Source: Mercurialis annua (lineage: Eukaryota; Streptophyta; Magnoliopsida; Malpighiales; Euphorbiaceae). From it: DNA of 64,000 nt. The stretch covers positions 7,083,001 through 7,147,000 of the forward strand of contig NC_065573.1 in assembly GCF_937616625.2 (NCBI RefSeq), read 5' to 3'. The notes under the pieces are model-generated. The model did not search any database and was not told where the DNA came from. It saw only the letters and a list, made by a program, of their open reading frames with translations. The translations under genes and the position numbers were made by a program. Each line of letters starts with the position of its first letter. The first letter of the stretch is position 1. Shown here one piece after another: positions 36,201-48,900 of the stretch.

Positions 36201-38720
36201 AAACGTGTACAAACGTTACGAAACAAATTCAAACGTTTCACCATTTTTGTGATTTAAGCCGAACGTTTACAAATGTTACAAAACAAATCCAAACCTTTCA
36301 CTTATTTAGCGATTTAAGCCAAACATTTACAATAGTTACGAGACGAAACCAAACGTTTAAAACGTTACGAAACAAATCCAAATGTTTCATATTTTTAGAG
36401 ATTTACGCCAAACATTTACAAACGTTACGAAACAAATCCAAGTGTTTCCCCTTTTTAGCAATTTAAGCCAAACGTTTACAAACGTTACGAAATAAATCCA
36501 AACGTTTCACCTTTTTAGCGATTTAAGCCGAACGTTTACAAACTTTACGAAACAAAACCAAACATTTCACCTTTTCAGCAATATAAGCCAAACGTTTACA
36601 AACGTTACGAAACAAATCCAAATGTTTCCCCATTTTAGCGATTTAAGAAAAACGTTTAAACTGTTACGAAACAAATTCAAACCTTTCAACTTTGTAGCGA
36701 TTTATGCCAAACGTTTACAAACGTTCCGAAACAAAACCAAACGTTTCACCTTTTTAGCGATTGAAGCCAAATGTTTACAAACGTTACGAAACAAATCCAA
36801 ACATTTCACTTTTTTAGCGATTTAAGCCAAACGTTTACAAACGTTAAGAAACAAATCCAAGCGTTTCACCTTTTTAACATTTTAAGCCAAATGTTTACAA
36901 ACGTTACGAAACAAATCCAAAAGTTTCACCTTTTTAGCAATTTAAACCGAACGTTTACAAACGTTACGAAACAAAACCAAACGTTTCACCTTTTTAGCAA
37001 TTTATACCAAACGTTTAGAAACGTTACGAAACAAATCAAGACGTTTCACATTTTTAGCGATTTAAGCCAAACGTTTACAAACGTTACGAAACAAATCCAA
37101 GCGTTTCAACTTTTTAGCAAAATAAACCAAACGTTTACAAACGTTACGAAACAAATCCAAGCGTTTCAAGTTTTTCACAATTTAAACCAAACGTTTAAAA
37201 CGTTACGAAACAAATCCTGATTTTTCACATTTCTAGCAATTTAAACCAAATGTTTACAAACATTACGAAACAAATCCAAACATTTCATCTTTTTAGCGAT
37301 TTAAGCCGAACGTTTACAAACGTTACTAAACAAATCCAAACGTTTCACCTTTTTTGCGATTTAAGCCAAGCGATTACAAACGTTACAAATAAAACCAAAC
37401 GTTTCCCCTTTTTTGCGATTTAAGCCAATCATTTTCAATCGTGATGGAACAAATCCAAACGTTTCACCTTTTTAGCGAATTAAGCCAAACATTTACACAC
37501 GTTATGAAACAAATCCAAATGTTTCACCTTTTTAGCGATTTAAGCCAAATGTTTACAAACGTTACAAAACAAATCCAAACGTTTCACCTTTTTAGTGATT
37601 TAAGCCAAACGTTTACAAAGGTAACGAAAAGAATCCAAACGTGTCACCTTTTTAGAAATTTAAGCAAGATGTTTACAAACGTTACGAAATCCAAACTTTT
37701 CACCTTTTTAGCGATTTAAGCCAAACGTTTCACCATTTTAGCAACTTAAACCAAACGTTTACAAACGTTCTGATAATAATCCAAACGTTTCCCAGTTTTA
37801 GCAATTTAAGCCAAACTTTTACAAACGTTACGAAACAAATCCAAGCGTTTCACCTTTTTAGCAACTTAAGCCAAACCTTTAAAACGTTACGAAACAAATC
37901 CAAACGTTTCACATTTTTAACAATTTAAGCCGAACGTTTTGATACGTTACGAAACAAAACCAAATGTTTCACCTTTTTAGCGATTTAAACGTTTTCAAAC
38001 GTTACGGAACAAACCCAAACGATTCACCTTTTTAGCAATTTAAGCCAAACGTTTACAAACTTTATGAAACAAATCCAAACTTTTCACCTTTTTAGCGATT
38101 TAAGCACAACGTTTATGCGTTTTACGCCGAACGTTTACAAACGTTACAAAACAAATCCAAACGTTTCACATTTTTTGCAATTTAAGCCGAACGTTTACAA
38201 ATGTTCCGGAACAAATCTAAATTGTTCACCTTTTTTTTCGATTTAAGCCGAACATTTAAAAACCTTACGGAACAAATCTAAACGTTTCACCTTTTTAGCG
38301 ATTTTAGCCGAACATTTACAAATATTACGAAACAAATCCAAACGTTTCACCTTTTTAGCGATTTAAGCCAACGTTTACAAATGTTATGAAACAAATCCAA
38401 ACGTTTCACCTTTTTAGCGATTTAAGACAAATGTTTACAAAGGTTATGAAACAAATCCAAATGTGTCACCTTTCTAGCGATTAAGACAATCGTTTAAAAA
38501 GGTTAAGAAACTAATCCAAACGTGTCACCTTTTTAGCAATTTAAGCAAAACGTTAACAAACGCTACGAAACAAATGCAAACGTTTAACCTTTGTAGCATT
38601 TTAAGCCAAACGTTTAGAAACGTTACGGAACAATAAAAACGTTTCACCTTTTTAGCGATTTAAGCCGAACGTTTACAAACGCTACGAAACAAAGCCGAAC
38701 GTTTACAAACGCTACGAAAC
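33260..38720 (+). repeat. Satellite tract containing block D copy 2; left arm of the duplication around the gypsy element
   Basis: Forward array of about 91 monomers. From about 33485 to 38720 it matches 45974-51151 after the gypsy element, monomer by monomer and including private variants. The lag is 12489 bp at the left and 12431 bp at the right; a deleted monomer in the right copy near 47.55 kb explains the change. The tract ends with ACAAACGCTACGAAAC, directly joined to the gypsy LTR. The same text at 51142-51151 continues into AAAACC, giving an empty site. Confidence 0.88.
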
Positions 38721-41700
38721 TGTCACGACCCAATTTAATGAATCGTGACCGGCGCTAGGGTATGGGTATGGTTGTACCAAAACCCGTAGCAAGCCTTGCG
38801 GAAATCAAATAAACATTTAAACTTGCAGAAAACTGCTCGGGGCAACCGAGACTCCAACCTAAGTCTAGCAATTTATAATATAGTTCTACTGTAAATAACT
38901 TAAGTAGCTGAAAATATTCCACAGCATGCCTTAAATATAATAATAAAATATTCCAGTGTAAATATGCTAATAATAAATAGTCGATCAAATTCGACAATCC
39001 CAAAGTGTAATATTGAATGTAATATATAAACTAGTTCTACTGCGGTCTAAGAGTTTGAAAACAGAAACTAGTTTAATAACAATAAAACCTCCGAGGGATC
39101 AAAAGAATCGGAGTGGACCAGCTTTCAAATCATAAACCTGGAAAATTTGGGAAAACAACGGGGTCAGATATACTGAGATGAGTTCGCAATACTATTTACA
39201 TTTATTAAGTTTAAAACCCTTAAATCAAAACATTTTTTTATACTAATATAATATGATTATGGAAAAACAGTATTGAAATGATCCCAGCGTAAGTATAACA
39301 TAGCATACTGATAAACCCAGAGTGGACGGGAACAAATCCTCGTCATAAATATATACCAGCGTAAGCAAGACTTTAGTCTGTCGTTTCCCAGAGTACTCAC
39401 CGGTGCACACAGTCTCGATACAAGCCTATCGAGTAGCTCGTTTCAATCCAGATCCATAATCCGTAAAAACAGTTCACAAACATTTATAATATTAAAATAT
39501 GATGTGGTACTTAATAAAGCGGTAAATAGCACTACAAACTCACTGCTTGCTTATCCACGTGATCTTGGCAAACAGCTAACCCTGCGTAGACTCCGAACCA
39601 CGAACAGTCGACGGGTCTAAAATAATAAATAGGTTAAAATCCGTTGACCCCTAACTCGAAAATCACTAGACACCACGTAGGACTAGCACAATTAAATAAC
39701 CAGATAAATCACAGAAGAACACAATTCTCAAATAAATTATAATGCCGTAATTAATTCAAGACTATTGAGTTCGTACTTAAATACAATCCGAAAATATTAT
39801 TAAAATAATACTTAATTGATAAATAAAATCAATTCCTCAAATAGTGGGGTAGCCGAGTTTCTTAAAACTACCAAGCTAATTCCACATGTCGGGCGACCCA
39901 AGTCTAACCCGACCCAACCATAAAACCAGAGTTATAAACCACAGTTTATAATTTAATATTTACAAAAAAAAATATTAATCAATATCCAAATAGAACTCAA
40001 TAGCTTGAAACCCAAGTAATTAAATAATACCGGCAAATATCTCAAATAATTAAATAACAAAATAAAGTAAAAATATAAATTTAATCACAAAGGCATTCTA
40101 AGCCAAAAATATCAAATTATCAATTAAATAATAATTAATAATAATTATTAATTTAATTTTTTAATAACTCGAATATTATTTTTAGGCCTTAAAAATAATA
40201 TAATTAAATCGACAAATTTTCAAATTAAATAAAGTCTCCAAATTTTCACTTAAAGTAGTCAATTATAAAATCATATATAATCCATAATAAATTTAATATT
40301 AATTTAAATTTAAAAATATTAAATCTCAAAATAATTCCAAACTATAAATAATAATATTATTTAAATCGCTTGTTAATAAGTCGAAATCACTTTCGTAATT
40401 TAAAATCAAAACAAACAAGTATAACTAGCTAATAATTAACTTTAGGGACTTATTCATTTTACTCTCAATTTTTCAATAACTGAAACAAACTTTTAGCCAC
40501 CACATAACTTAAATAAGCCAACCAACTTGTGACAAGTCATTGTCTCCTACATTTGTTCATCCAAAGGCACAACTTCAATTCATAATTTACAGAAACTTTA
40601 ACTTCCGCCTACCTTTAACTTAAGATTCAAATTTTTTGATTATAAGGACTTTAACTAACAACCTAACAATCATGAACCTTACATACACAAAATCAAAACC
40701 CATGAACACGAAGAAGTCGAATCACACACCACATAACCCCACAGACTTATTGAACTCGATCCGAATCTTTGAGGCAAACATGACTAAGAGCTTTAAAACA
40801 ATTCATTACACAATGTATAAGAGCTATAACCATTCAAGGTAACAAAATCATAGCCTAATAACAAAGAACGAATTCGGCAGTAACTATTTATCAATTAAAA
40901 CTCAGAATTGAACAATTAAGTACGGTGAGACGGCAGCGATTAATACAAGTTCGTTTACGTACCGTTTGACGAACGAAAAGTGTAGAAACGTAGATACGTG
41001 AGTCTACTTTCACGGGAAACAAACGGAATTGATTTCGACCTCAGAACGGCTGCCAAACGAATTAAAATCCCAAGAGGTCGATTTAATAGCAAAAACAGAA
41101 TTTCCTAAAAACGGTAAAACGGCGGCGATTGATACGAGAAATATAGCGTACCGTTTTCCGAAACGAAAATTGGGACTTGTAGGTACGTGAGTCTTCTTCG
41201 ACTGGAACGTTTCGGAACTGGATTTGGATCTGAAACGAGTGAGATATCAGTTATGAACGGAGGCGTCGTTTATTGATCAAAACTGAAATATTAATCAACT
41301 TACCGAAGATTTTTGACAAACTTTGGTTGATGATTTCGGAAAGGATTCTCAGCGAAATTGAATGAGGAAAGCGGCTAGGGCTAGACTGATGTGTGGTGAA
41401 GATATTTGGTTTAGAAAGCGTTTTTAAAACGCGGATAGATCGAGAGAAATCAGGGGGCAAAACTGCCCCCCTGAAATTCCGCAGCAGGTCTCGTACGAGA
41501 CCTGCACATCTCGTACGAGACCAGGTCTCGGTTCAACGAGACCTGGTCCAACCGAGACCTGGTCCAACCGATTCTGGTTGGACCGAACCCGACCCGAAAC
41601 CTTTTTTTTTTTTTTAAATAATTATTTTTTTAAAACCCGGACTTTAATTAAACCATTTCCGAATCAACACATAAAACAATTTAATTACAAACAACAATTA

Positions 41701-41752
41701 GAATGTTACCGGAACTCGTAATTTAAACTTTAAAATTTTACGGGATATTACA
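38721..41752 (-). repeat. 3' LTR of Ty3/gypsy chromovirus (3032 bp)
   Basis: On the minus strand the LTR begins TGTAATATCCCG at 41752, just after a polypurine tract, and ends GGGTCGTGACA at 38721, where satellite resumes. Both ends carry the standard TG...CA. A length near 3 kb fits Tekay/Del chromoviruses. Inside are an A/T-rich middle (about 39.9-40.5 kb), an imperfect direct repeat with a 189-bp lag (40922 and 41111), a palindrome cluster (41484-41575) and a T-run (41603-41616). Open frames here are short and I do not consider them genes. No second LTR is present, so insertion age cannot be read from an LTR pair. Confidence 0.88.
41484..41575. promoter_or_regulatory. Palindrome cluster in gypsy LTR U3 end
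   Basis: A perfect 22-bp palindrome spans 41484-41505 (half site GCAGGTCTCGT). Next come inverted arms CCAGGTCTCG (41521-41530) and CGAGACCTGG (41537-41546), with a 6-base loop, and repeated CCTGGTCCAACC text that pairs with GGTTGGACC. The sequence CGAGACC/GGTCTCG appears at least five times in 90 bp. It lies about 180-270 bp inside the LTR start. This is consistent with clustered U3 transcription-factor sites, but I recognise no specific factor. Confidence 0.45.
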
Positions 41753-41766
41753 TTCTCCCCAACTTA
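41753..41766 (-). other. Gypsy polypurine tract
   Basis: Read on the minus strand, the bases right before the LTR are AAGTTGGGGAGAA, a purine run with a G block typical of the plus-strand primer site of plant Ty3/gypsy elements. It fixes the 5' end of the 3' LTR at 41752. Confidence 0.85.
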
Positions 41767-41872
41767 TTAAAAATTCGTCCTCGAATTTAATCACAATTAA
41801 CACATAACACTTAAAATAACACAACACAAGTAAAACTCACAAAAATTTCACATAGCAAATAATTTTCGTACC
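41767..41872 (-). other. Short untranslated stretch between gypsy pol and polypurine tract
   Basis: About 106 bp of A/T-rich sequence separates the pol stop codon from the polypurine tract, as expected for the 3' untranslated spacer of a Tekay-type element. No reading frame or motif is seen. Confidence 0.6.
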
Positions 41873-42682
41873 TCAAGAAAAAAGAAAAGGATAGCGACTC
41901 CGCATATCCGACTCGGTCTCCCAAGTGCACTCCTCAACAGAATGGTTCCGGCAAAGAACCTTGACCATCGGAATCTCCTTACTCCGTAACTTACGAACCT
42001 GCGTATCAACAATCTCTACAGGCTGCTCCTCGTAAGATAGCTCATGGTCAATCTCAACACTCTGCGGTACTATCACGTGAGAAGGATCAGAAATACACTT
42101 CCTCAACATGGAAATGTGAAACACTGGGTGAACCAACGACATATCTGGTGGCAACGCTAACTTGTACGCCACTGCTCCAATACGCTCAATGATTTCATAG
42201 GGACCAACATACCTCGGTGCTAACTTCCCCTTAACACCGAAACGCACAACGCCCTTCATAGGCGAAACCCGAAGAAACACGAAATCTCCAACCCGAAACT
42301 CCATGTCTTTTCTCTTCGGATCAGCATAACTCTTATGCCGACTAAAAGCTGTCTTCAGTCTCCGCTTGATCAATGGTACCTTCTCTGAGGTTATCTGAAT
42401 AATCTCTGCTCCCGAAAGCTTGCGCTCGCCAACCTCCTCCCAGCAGATAGGAGATCGACACTTGCGCCCGTACAAAGCCTCATAAGGTTCCATCTCGATA
42501 CTAGCATGGTAACTGTTGTTGTAGGAAAACTCAATCAAAGGCAAATGAGTATCCCAGCTACCCTGAAAATCTAGAACACACATCCTGAGCATGTCCTCCA
42601 AAGTCTGAATAGTCCTCTCAGACTGACCATCAGTCTGAGGATGAAAAGCAGTACTGAAATCCAATCTCGTACCCAAAGATTC
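41873..42682 (-). pseudogene. Gypsy pol, C-terminal integrase and chromodomain
   Basis: This continues the frame of the larger gag-pol fragment after an in-frame TAG at 42683-42685. Residue numbers follow the piece starting GTRLDF, counted from codon 42674-42676. It begins within the integrase core with HPQTDGQSER, which holds the catalytic Glu (E20) of the D,D,E triad. It continues with WDTHLPLIEFSYNNSYH (41-57), the GPYE motif of the GPY/F module (158-161) and VHPVFHISMLRK (182-193). The end is a chromodomain-like tail (about 213-267: YEEQPVEI, VKVLCRNHSVEECTWE). Tekay/Del chromoviruses carry this tail, which is thought to steer integration to heterochromatin through histone marks. The copy is inactive, because the stop separates this Glu from the two catalytic Asp residues upstream. 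Confidence 0.9.
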
Positions 42683-45600
42683 CTACATCGCCTTCCAAAA
42701 CCGAGAGGTGAAAACTGAACCTCTATCCGAAACTATCGACATTGGTACACCATGGAGACTCACAATCCGATCGATGTACAACTGTGCCAACTTCGAAGCC
42801 TGATAAGTAACCTTGATCGGTAAGAAGTGAGCTGACTTGGTCAAACGGTCAACTATCACCCAAATCGAATCATACCCCTGTCGGGTACGTGGCAAACCAA
42901 CCACAAAATCCATAGCGATTCGCTCCCATTTCCACTCTGGAATAGGTAGCGGTTGCAGATATCCAAACGGTCTCTGATGCTCTAACTTTACCTGCTGGCA
43001 AGTCAAACACTTAGACACAAACTTTGCAACATCCTTTTTCATTCCGCTCCACCAGTACGTACCCTTGAGGTCATGGTACATCTTGGTAGAACCCGGATGA
43101 ACACTGTAAGCTGACTTGTGCGCTTCCTCCAGAATCTGGTCTCTCAAACCATCTGAATCCGGAACACACAGTCGAGAACCGTACCTGAGAGCTCCATCCG
43201 CCAGAATAAACTCAGAATTCCCATCCAGATGGATCTCATCCATAATCCGTTTCAATTGTGGATCCTCAGCTTGTGAAGCTTTGATCCTATCAATCAAAAC
43301 TGGTTGCACCTGCAACTGTGCCAATAAACAACCCTTCTGCGAAACCTGAAATCCATATCCCGAAGCTAACAGACTATGCCACTCACGAACCATGGGTCTC
43401 CGCCCAACCTCAGAAATATGGGCCAAACTGCCCGAAGATTTGCGACTCAACGCATCGGCTACAACATTAGCCTTACCCGGATGGTACTGAATAGTACAAT
43501 CGTAGTCTTTCAGTAACTCCAACCATCTCCGCTTTCTCAGATTCAGCTCACGCTGATCAAAAATGTACTTCAGACTCTTATGATCAGTGAAGATCTCGCA
43601 AGTCGCACCGTACAAATAGTGCCTCCAAATCTTGAGAGCAAAGACCACCGCTGCTAACTCCAGATCATGAGTAGGATAATTCACCTCATGCTTCTTCAGC
43701 TGGCGAGAAGCATAGGCAATCACCTTACCATGTTGCATCAGAACGCAACCCAAACCGATACGGGAAGCATCACAATACACAGTGAATCCCTCGATGCCAG
43801 ATGGCAAAGCCAATACAGGAGCTGTAGTCAAAATCTCTTTGAGCTTCTCAAAGCTTGCCTCGCACTTGTCAGTCCACTCAAACTTAACACCCTTCTGTGT
43901 CAGTTTAGTCATCGGTGCAGATATTCTGGAGAAATCCTGCACGAACCGACGATAGTAGCCAGCTAACCGCAGAAAACTTCTGATCTCGGTAACTGACCTC
44001 GGCCTCTGCCAATCCATAACCGTCTCAATCTTCGTCGGATCAACCTTGATCCCATCCTTTGACACTACGTGTCCTAAGAAAGTAACTTGATCCAGCCAGA
44101 ATTCACACTTCGAGAACTTCGCATACAGCTGATGCTCACGCAAAGTCTGCAGTATCGTTCTCAAGTGGAAAGCATGCTCCTCCTCACTCTGAGAATAAAT
44201 CAGTATGTCATCAATAAACACAATAACGAACTGATCCAGAAACGGCTTGAATACCCGGTTCATCATATCCATAAACGCTGCTGGTGCGTTAGTTAACCCA
44301 AAAGACATGACCAGAAACTCGAAATGCCCATACCGCGTTCTGAAAGCAGTCTTAGGCACATCGACGTCTCGAATCCGAAGTTGATGATACCCGGATCTCA
44401 AATCAATCTTCGAAAAGCACTTAGCACCCTCCAACTGGTCGAACAAATCATCAATACGAGGAAGAGGATACCGGTTCTTGATAGTAACCTTGTTCAGCTG
44501 TCTGCAGTCAATACACAGCCGAAATGATCCATCCTTCTTCTTGACAAACAACACAGGAGCACCCCACGGAGAAGTACTCGGTCTGATAAAACCACTATCA
44601 AGCAATTCCTGTAACTGTTCTTTCAACTCTTTCAGCTCTGCAGGAGCCATCCGATACGGAGGTATCGAAATAGGAGCTGTCCCCGGAGCGACATCAATAC
44701 AGAACTCGATGTCACGATCAGGTGGTAATCCAGGCAACTCCTCTGGAAACACATCAGTGAACTCATTCACTATCGGAACACTATGCACGTCACCATTGTC
44801 GCCCTCTAAATCACGAACCACTGCTAAGAAAGCCTGGCAACCCTTGCCCATCATACGCTTGGCCTTGATCGCCGAAATTAGATTCTTAGGTGCTTCTGTC
44901 TTTTCTCCTTGGAAGGAAAACGGCATATCACCAGGAATCCCAAACAATACCGACTTTCCTCGACAGTCGATAGAAGCAAAATGGCGTGAAAGCCAATCCA
45001 TCCCCAAGATGACATCAAAAGACAACACGTCAAGCATAATCAAATCAGCACTAAGATCCCTACCATGTATAACCACAGAACAAGTCGGATAGACCACGTC
45101 CACCACAACACTATCAGACAAAGGCGTAGATACAGATAAAGGCTCTAACAACCTAGATGGTGTCACACCCAACTTAGCAGCAAAACTCGAAGAAACAAAA
45201 GAGTGTGTTGCACCCGCATCAAATAAAACCAAGGCATCTACAAATGAAATGGGAATAGTACCTTGCACCACGGCGTTTGATGCCCGAGCATCCTGAGGAG
45301 TCAGAGAAAAAACTCTGGCCTGACTCTGTCCCTGCTGCGGTGCCTGAGAAGAACTGTAACTACCCGAGCCTCTACCACCGTTCCCACGGCCACCAAAACC
45401 ACGCCCTCCTGAACCACGGCCCCGCTGGCCACCAAACGGAGAGGCAGGTTGAGAGTACCCTGCCGAAGGAGTGAAAACAGGTCTCTGCTGCTGAAAGAAC
45501 GGTTGAGCAACACTAGCCGACGACATCTGTTGTCCAGATGACGGACACTCCCTAGCAAAGTGACCCTGCTGGCCACAAGCATAGCAACTACCTGGTGCCA

Positions 45601-45949
45601 CTGTGCACTGTCCTGAATGTCTGCGCCTACAGTTCTGAAAAAACGGGACGCTAGAAGTACCACTGTAACCGCGACCAGATCCACGGCTACTCCCACTGTA
45701 ACCAGAACTGTGAGAATACGGCTGATATCCTTTTCGAACACCTCCTTTCTGACTCTTGTACTGGGAAGGCTTGTGCTGATAGCTGCTGCTACCACCCTGC
45801 TGCCCACTACTCTGAAAACCACCGCTCGCCTTCTTCGTCTCAGTCATTTTCCCAAAGTGCAGTAAATTTGCCCCCATCCGACGGGCACTGTCCACTACAG
45901 CAGAAAATTCCATGGTCGTCTCAGTCAGAAGGCTAATAAAGTCAGCACC
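42683..45949 (-). pseudogene. Gypsy gag-pol fragment: gag end, protease, RT, RNase H, integrase start
   Basis: Ty3/gypsy polyprotein remnant. Residues are counted from the Met at 45913, which is internal to gag and not a true start; the gag N-terminus is missing. In order: a Gly/Ser-rich gag tail; a degenerate C/H motif (C95, H99, C103); a CCHC zinc knuckle (C110, C113, H118, C123); an aspartic protease with DAGATHSF (D232); reverse transcriptase with YPLPRIDDL (482-490), DLRSGYHQ (504-511) and FIDD (566-569). RNase H follows with D715, E752, D777 and D820, then an integrase zinc finger (H932, H939, C969, C972) and catalytic D1002 and D1063. The frame ends in TAG at 42683-42685, just after RFWKAM. 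Gag and pol share one frame, as usual in Tekay/Del elements. Apart from the TAG the coding region looks uninterrupted, so the insertion is not very old. Confidence 0.92.
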
Positions 45950-45975
45950 CAGAAAATTCCTTGGTCGTCTCAGTC
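45901..45975. repeat. 49-bp partial tandem duplication at the gypsy/satellite breakpoint
   Basis: CAGAAAATTCC...GGTCGTCTCAGTC occurs at 45901-45926 and again at 45950-45975 with one mismatch (45912 versus 45961). The lag of 49 bp is not a multiple of three, so the outer copy is out of the gag frame and is unlikely to be native gag. Satellite begins immediately after it. Templated filler of this kind is common at repaired double-strand breaks. Confidence 0.8.
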
Positions 45976-48900
45976 TGAATATTTCACTTTTTTAGCGATT
46001 TAAGCCAAACATTTACAAACGTTACGAAACAAATCCAACGTTTCGCCTTTTCAGCAATTTAAGCCAAACATTTACAAACGTAACAAAACAAATCCAAACG
46101 TTTGACCTTTTTAGCGATTTATGCCAGACGTTTACAAACGCTACGAAACAAATCGAAATGTTAGCACCTTTTGAGCAATTTAAGCCAAACGTTTACAAAC
46201 GTTACGAAACAAATCCAAGCGTTTCACCTTTTTCGCAATTTAAACCACACGTTTAAAACGTTACGAAACAAATCCAAGCTTTTCACTTTTTTAGCAATTT
46301 AAGCCAAACATTTACAAACGTTACCAAAAAATCCAAGTGTTTCACCTTTTTAGCAATTTATGCCAAACGTTAACAAAGGTTAAGAAACAAATCCAAACGT
46401 TTCGCCTTTTTAGCTATTTAAGCCAAACCTTTACAAACGCTACGAAACAAAACCAAATGTTTAAAACATTACAAAATAAATCCAAATGTTTCACATTTTT
46501 AGCGATTTAAGCCAAACCTTTACATAGATTACGAAACAAAACCAAGCGTTTCACCTTTTTTGCAATTTAAGCAAAATGTTTACAAACATTACGAAACATA
46601 TCCAAGCGTTTAACCTTTTTAGCAATTTAGGCCAAACGTTTACAAACGTTCCGATACAAATCCAAGAGTTTCACCTATTTAGTAATTTAAGCCAAACGTT
46701 TACAAACGTTACGAAACGAATCCAAGCGTTTAACCTTTTTAGCAATTTAAACCAAACGTTTAAAACGTTACGAAACAAATCCAAGCGTTTCATTTTTTTA
46801 ACAATTTAAGCCAAATATTTACAAACGTTACGAAACAAATCTAAACGTTTCACCTTTTAAGCGATTTAATCCAAATGTTTATAAATGTTACAAAACAAAC
46901 CCAAACGTTTCAATTTTTTCGTAATTTAGGCCGAACGTTTACAAACATTACGAAACAAAACCGAACGTTTCACCTTTTTTGCGATTTAAGCCAAACGTTT
47001 TCAAACGTTACGGAACAAATCCAAACGTTTCACCTTTTTAGCGATTTAATCCAAACGTTTACAAACGTTATGAAACAAATCCAAACGTTCACCTTTTTAG
47101 CGATTTAAGTCGAACGTTTACAAACGTTATGAAACAAAACCAAACATTTCACCTTTTTAGCGATTTTAGCCAAACTTTTATAAAGATTACGAAACAAAAT
47201 TAAACATTTCCTCATTTTAGCGATCTAAGCCAAACGTTTAAAACGTACGAAATAAATACAAACATTTCACCTTTTTAGCGATTTAAACCAAACGTTTACA
47301 AACGTTACGAAACAAATCCAAACGTTTTACCTTTTTAGCGATTAAAGCCAAACGTTTAAAAACGTTACGAAAGAAATCCAAACGTTTCACATTTTTAACA
47401 ATTAAAGCCAAGCGTTTAGAAACATTACGAAACAAAACCAGGTGTTTCACCTTTTTAGCAATTTAAGCCAAACGCTTACAAATGTTACGAAACAAATCCA
47501 AGAGTTTCCACCTTTTTTTGCAATTTAAGCCAAAACGTTACGAAACAAGTCGAAACTTTTCACCTTTTTAGCGATTTAAGCCAAATGTTTAGAAACGCTA
47601 CGAAACAAATCCAAACGTTTCACCGTTTTAGCAATTTAAGCCAAACGTTTATAAACGTTATAAAAAAAATCCAAGCGTTTCTCCTTTTTTGCAATTTAAG
47701 CCAAACATATAAAACGTTACGAAACAAATCAAAGTGTTTCACGTTTTAAGCAATTTATGCCAAACGTTTACAAAGGTTATAAAACAAATCCAAACGTTTC
47801 ACCTTTTTAGCGATTTAAGCCAAACGTTTACAAACTATACGAAACAAATCCATACGTTTCACCTTTTTTGCGATTTAAGTTAAACGTTTACAAACGTTGC
47901 GAAACAAATCCAAACGTTTCATATTTTTAGCAATTTATGCCAAACGTTCACAAATGTTACGAAACAAATCTAAACATTTCACCTTTTTAGCCATTTAAGC
48001 CAAACGTTTACAAACGTTACGAAATTAAACAAAACGTTTAAAACGTTACGAAATTAATCCAAACGTTTCACATTTTTAGCGATTTAAGCCAATCGTTTAC
48101 AAACATTACAAAACAAAACTAAGTATTTCACCTTTTTAGCAATTTAAGCCAAACGTTTACAAACATTACGAAACAAATCCAAGCGTTTCACCTTTTTAGT
48201 AATTTAAGCCAAATGTTTATAAACATTTCGAAACAAATCCAAACGTTTCACCTTTTTACCGATTTAAGCCAAACGTTTACAAACGTTACGAAACAAATCG
48301 AAACATTTAGCATTTTTAACAATTTAAACCAAACGTTTACAAATGTAACGTAAAATATCCAAACGTTTAACCTTTTTAGCGATTTGAGCCAAACGTTTAC
48401 AAACGTTACGAAACAAATCCAAACTTTTCACCTTTTTAGCAATTTAGGTCAAACGTTTACAAACGTTACGAAACAAATCCAAGCGTTTCACCTTTTTAGC
48501 AATTTAAGCGAAACGTTTACAAACGTTACGAAACAATCCAAACGTTTCACCTTTTTAGCGATTTAAACCAAACGCCTACAAAGGTTACGGAACAAATCCA
48601 AACGTTTCACCTTTTTAGCAGATTAAAGCTAAACGTGTACAAACGTTACGAAACAAATTCAAACGTTTCACCATTTTAGCGATTTAAGCCGAACGTTTAC
48701 AAATGTTACAAAACAAATCCAAACCTTTCACTTATTTAGCGATTTAGGCCAAACATTTACAATAGTTACGAGACGAAACCAAACGTTTAAAACGTTACGA
48801 AACAAATCCAAATGTTTCATATTTTTAGAGATTTACGCCAAACATTTACAAACGTTACGAAACAAATCCAAGTGTTTCCCCTTTTTAGCAATTTAAGCCA

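Noticed and set aside
1994..38720. CRISPR-like array (regular direct repeats)
   Set aside because: There are no unique spacers; every part of the unit repeats. The context is a plant retroelement-rich genome.
38716..38720. GAAAC as the gypsy target-site duplication
   Set aside because: The 5' end of the element is deleted, so no second copy is available to test it.
38755..41617. Short open frames in the gypsy LTR (38755-39003, 40636-40842, 41251-41460, 41393-41617)
   Set aside because: They lie within the LTR, have no recognisable domain, and are of chance length for this base composition.
43116..45865. Plus-strand and alternate-frame open frames over gypsy pol (43116-43349, 43667-43966, 44478-45092, 45301-45822, 45617-45865)
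   Set aside because: They are antisense or shifted-frame shadows of the pol coding frame, whose domains are clear on the minus strand.
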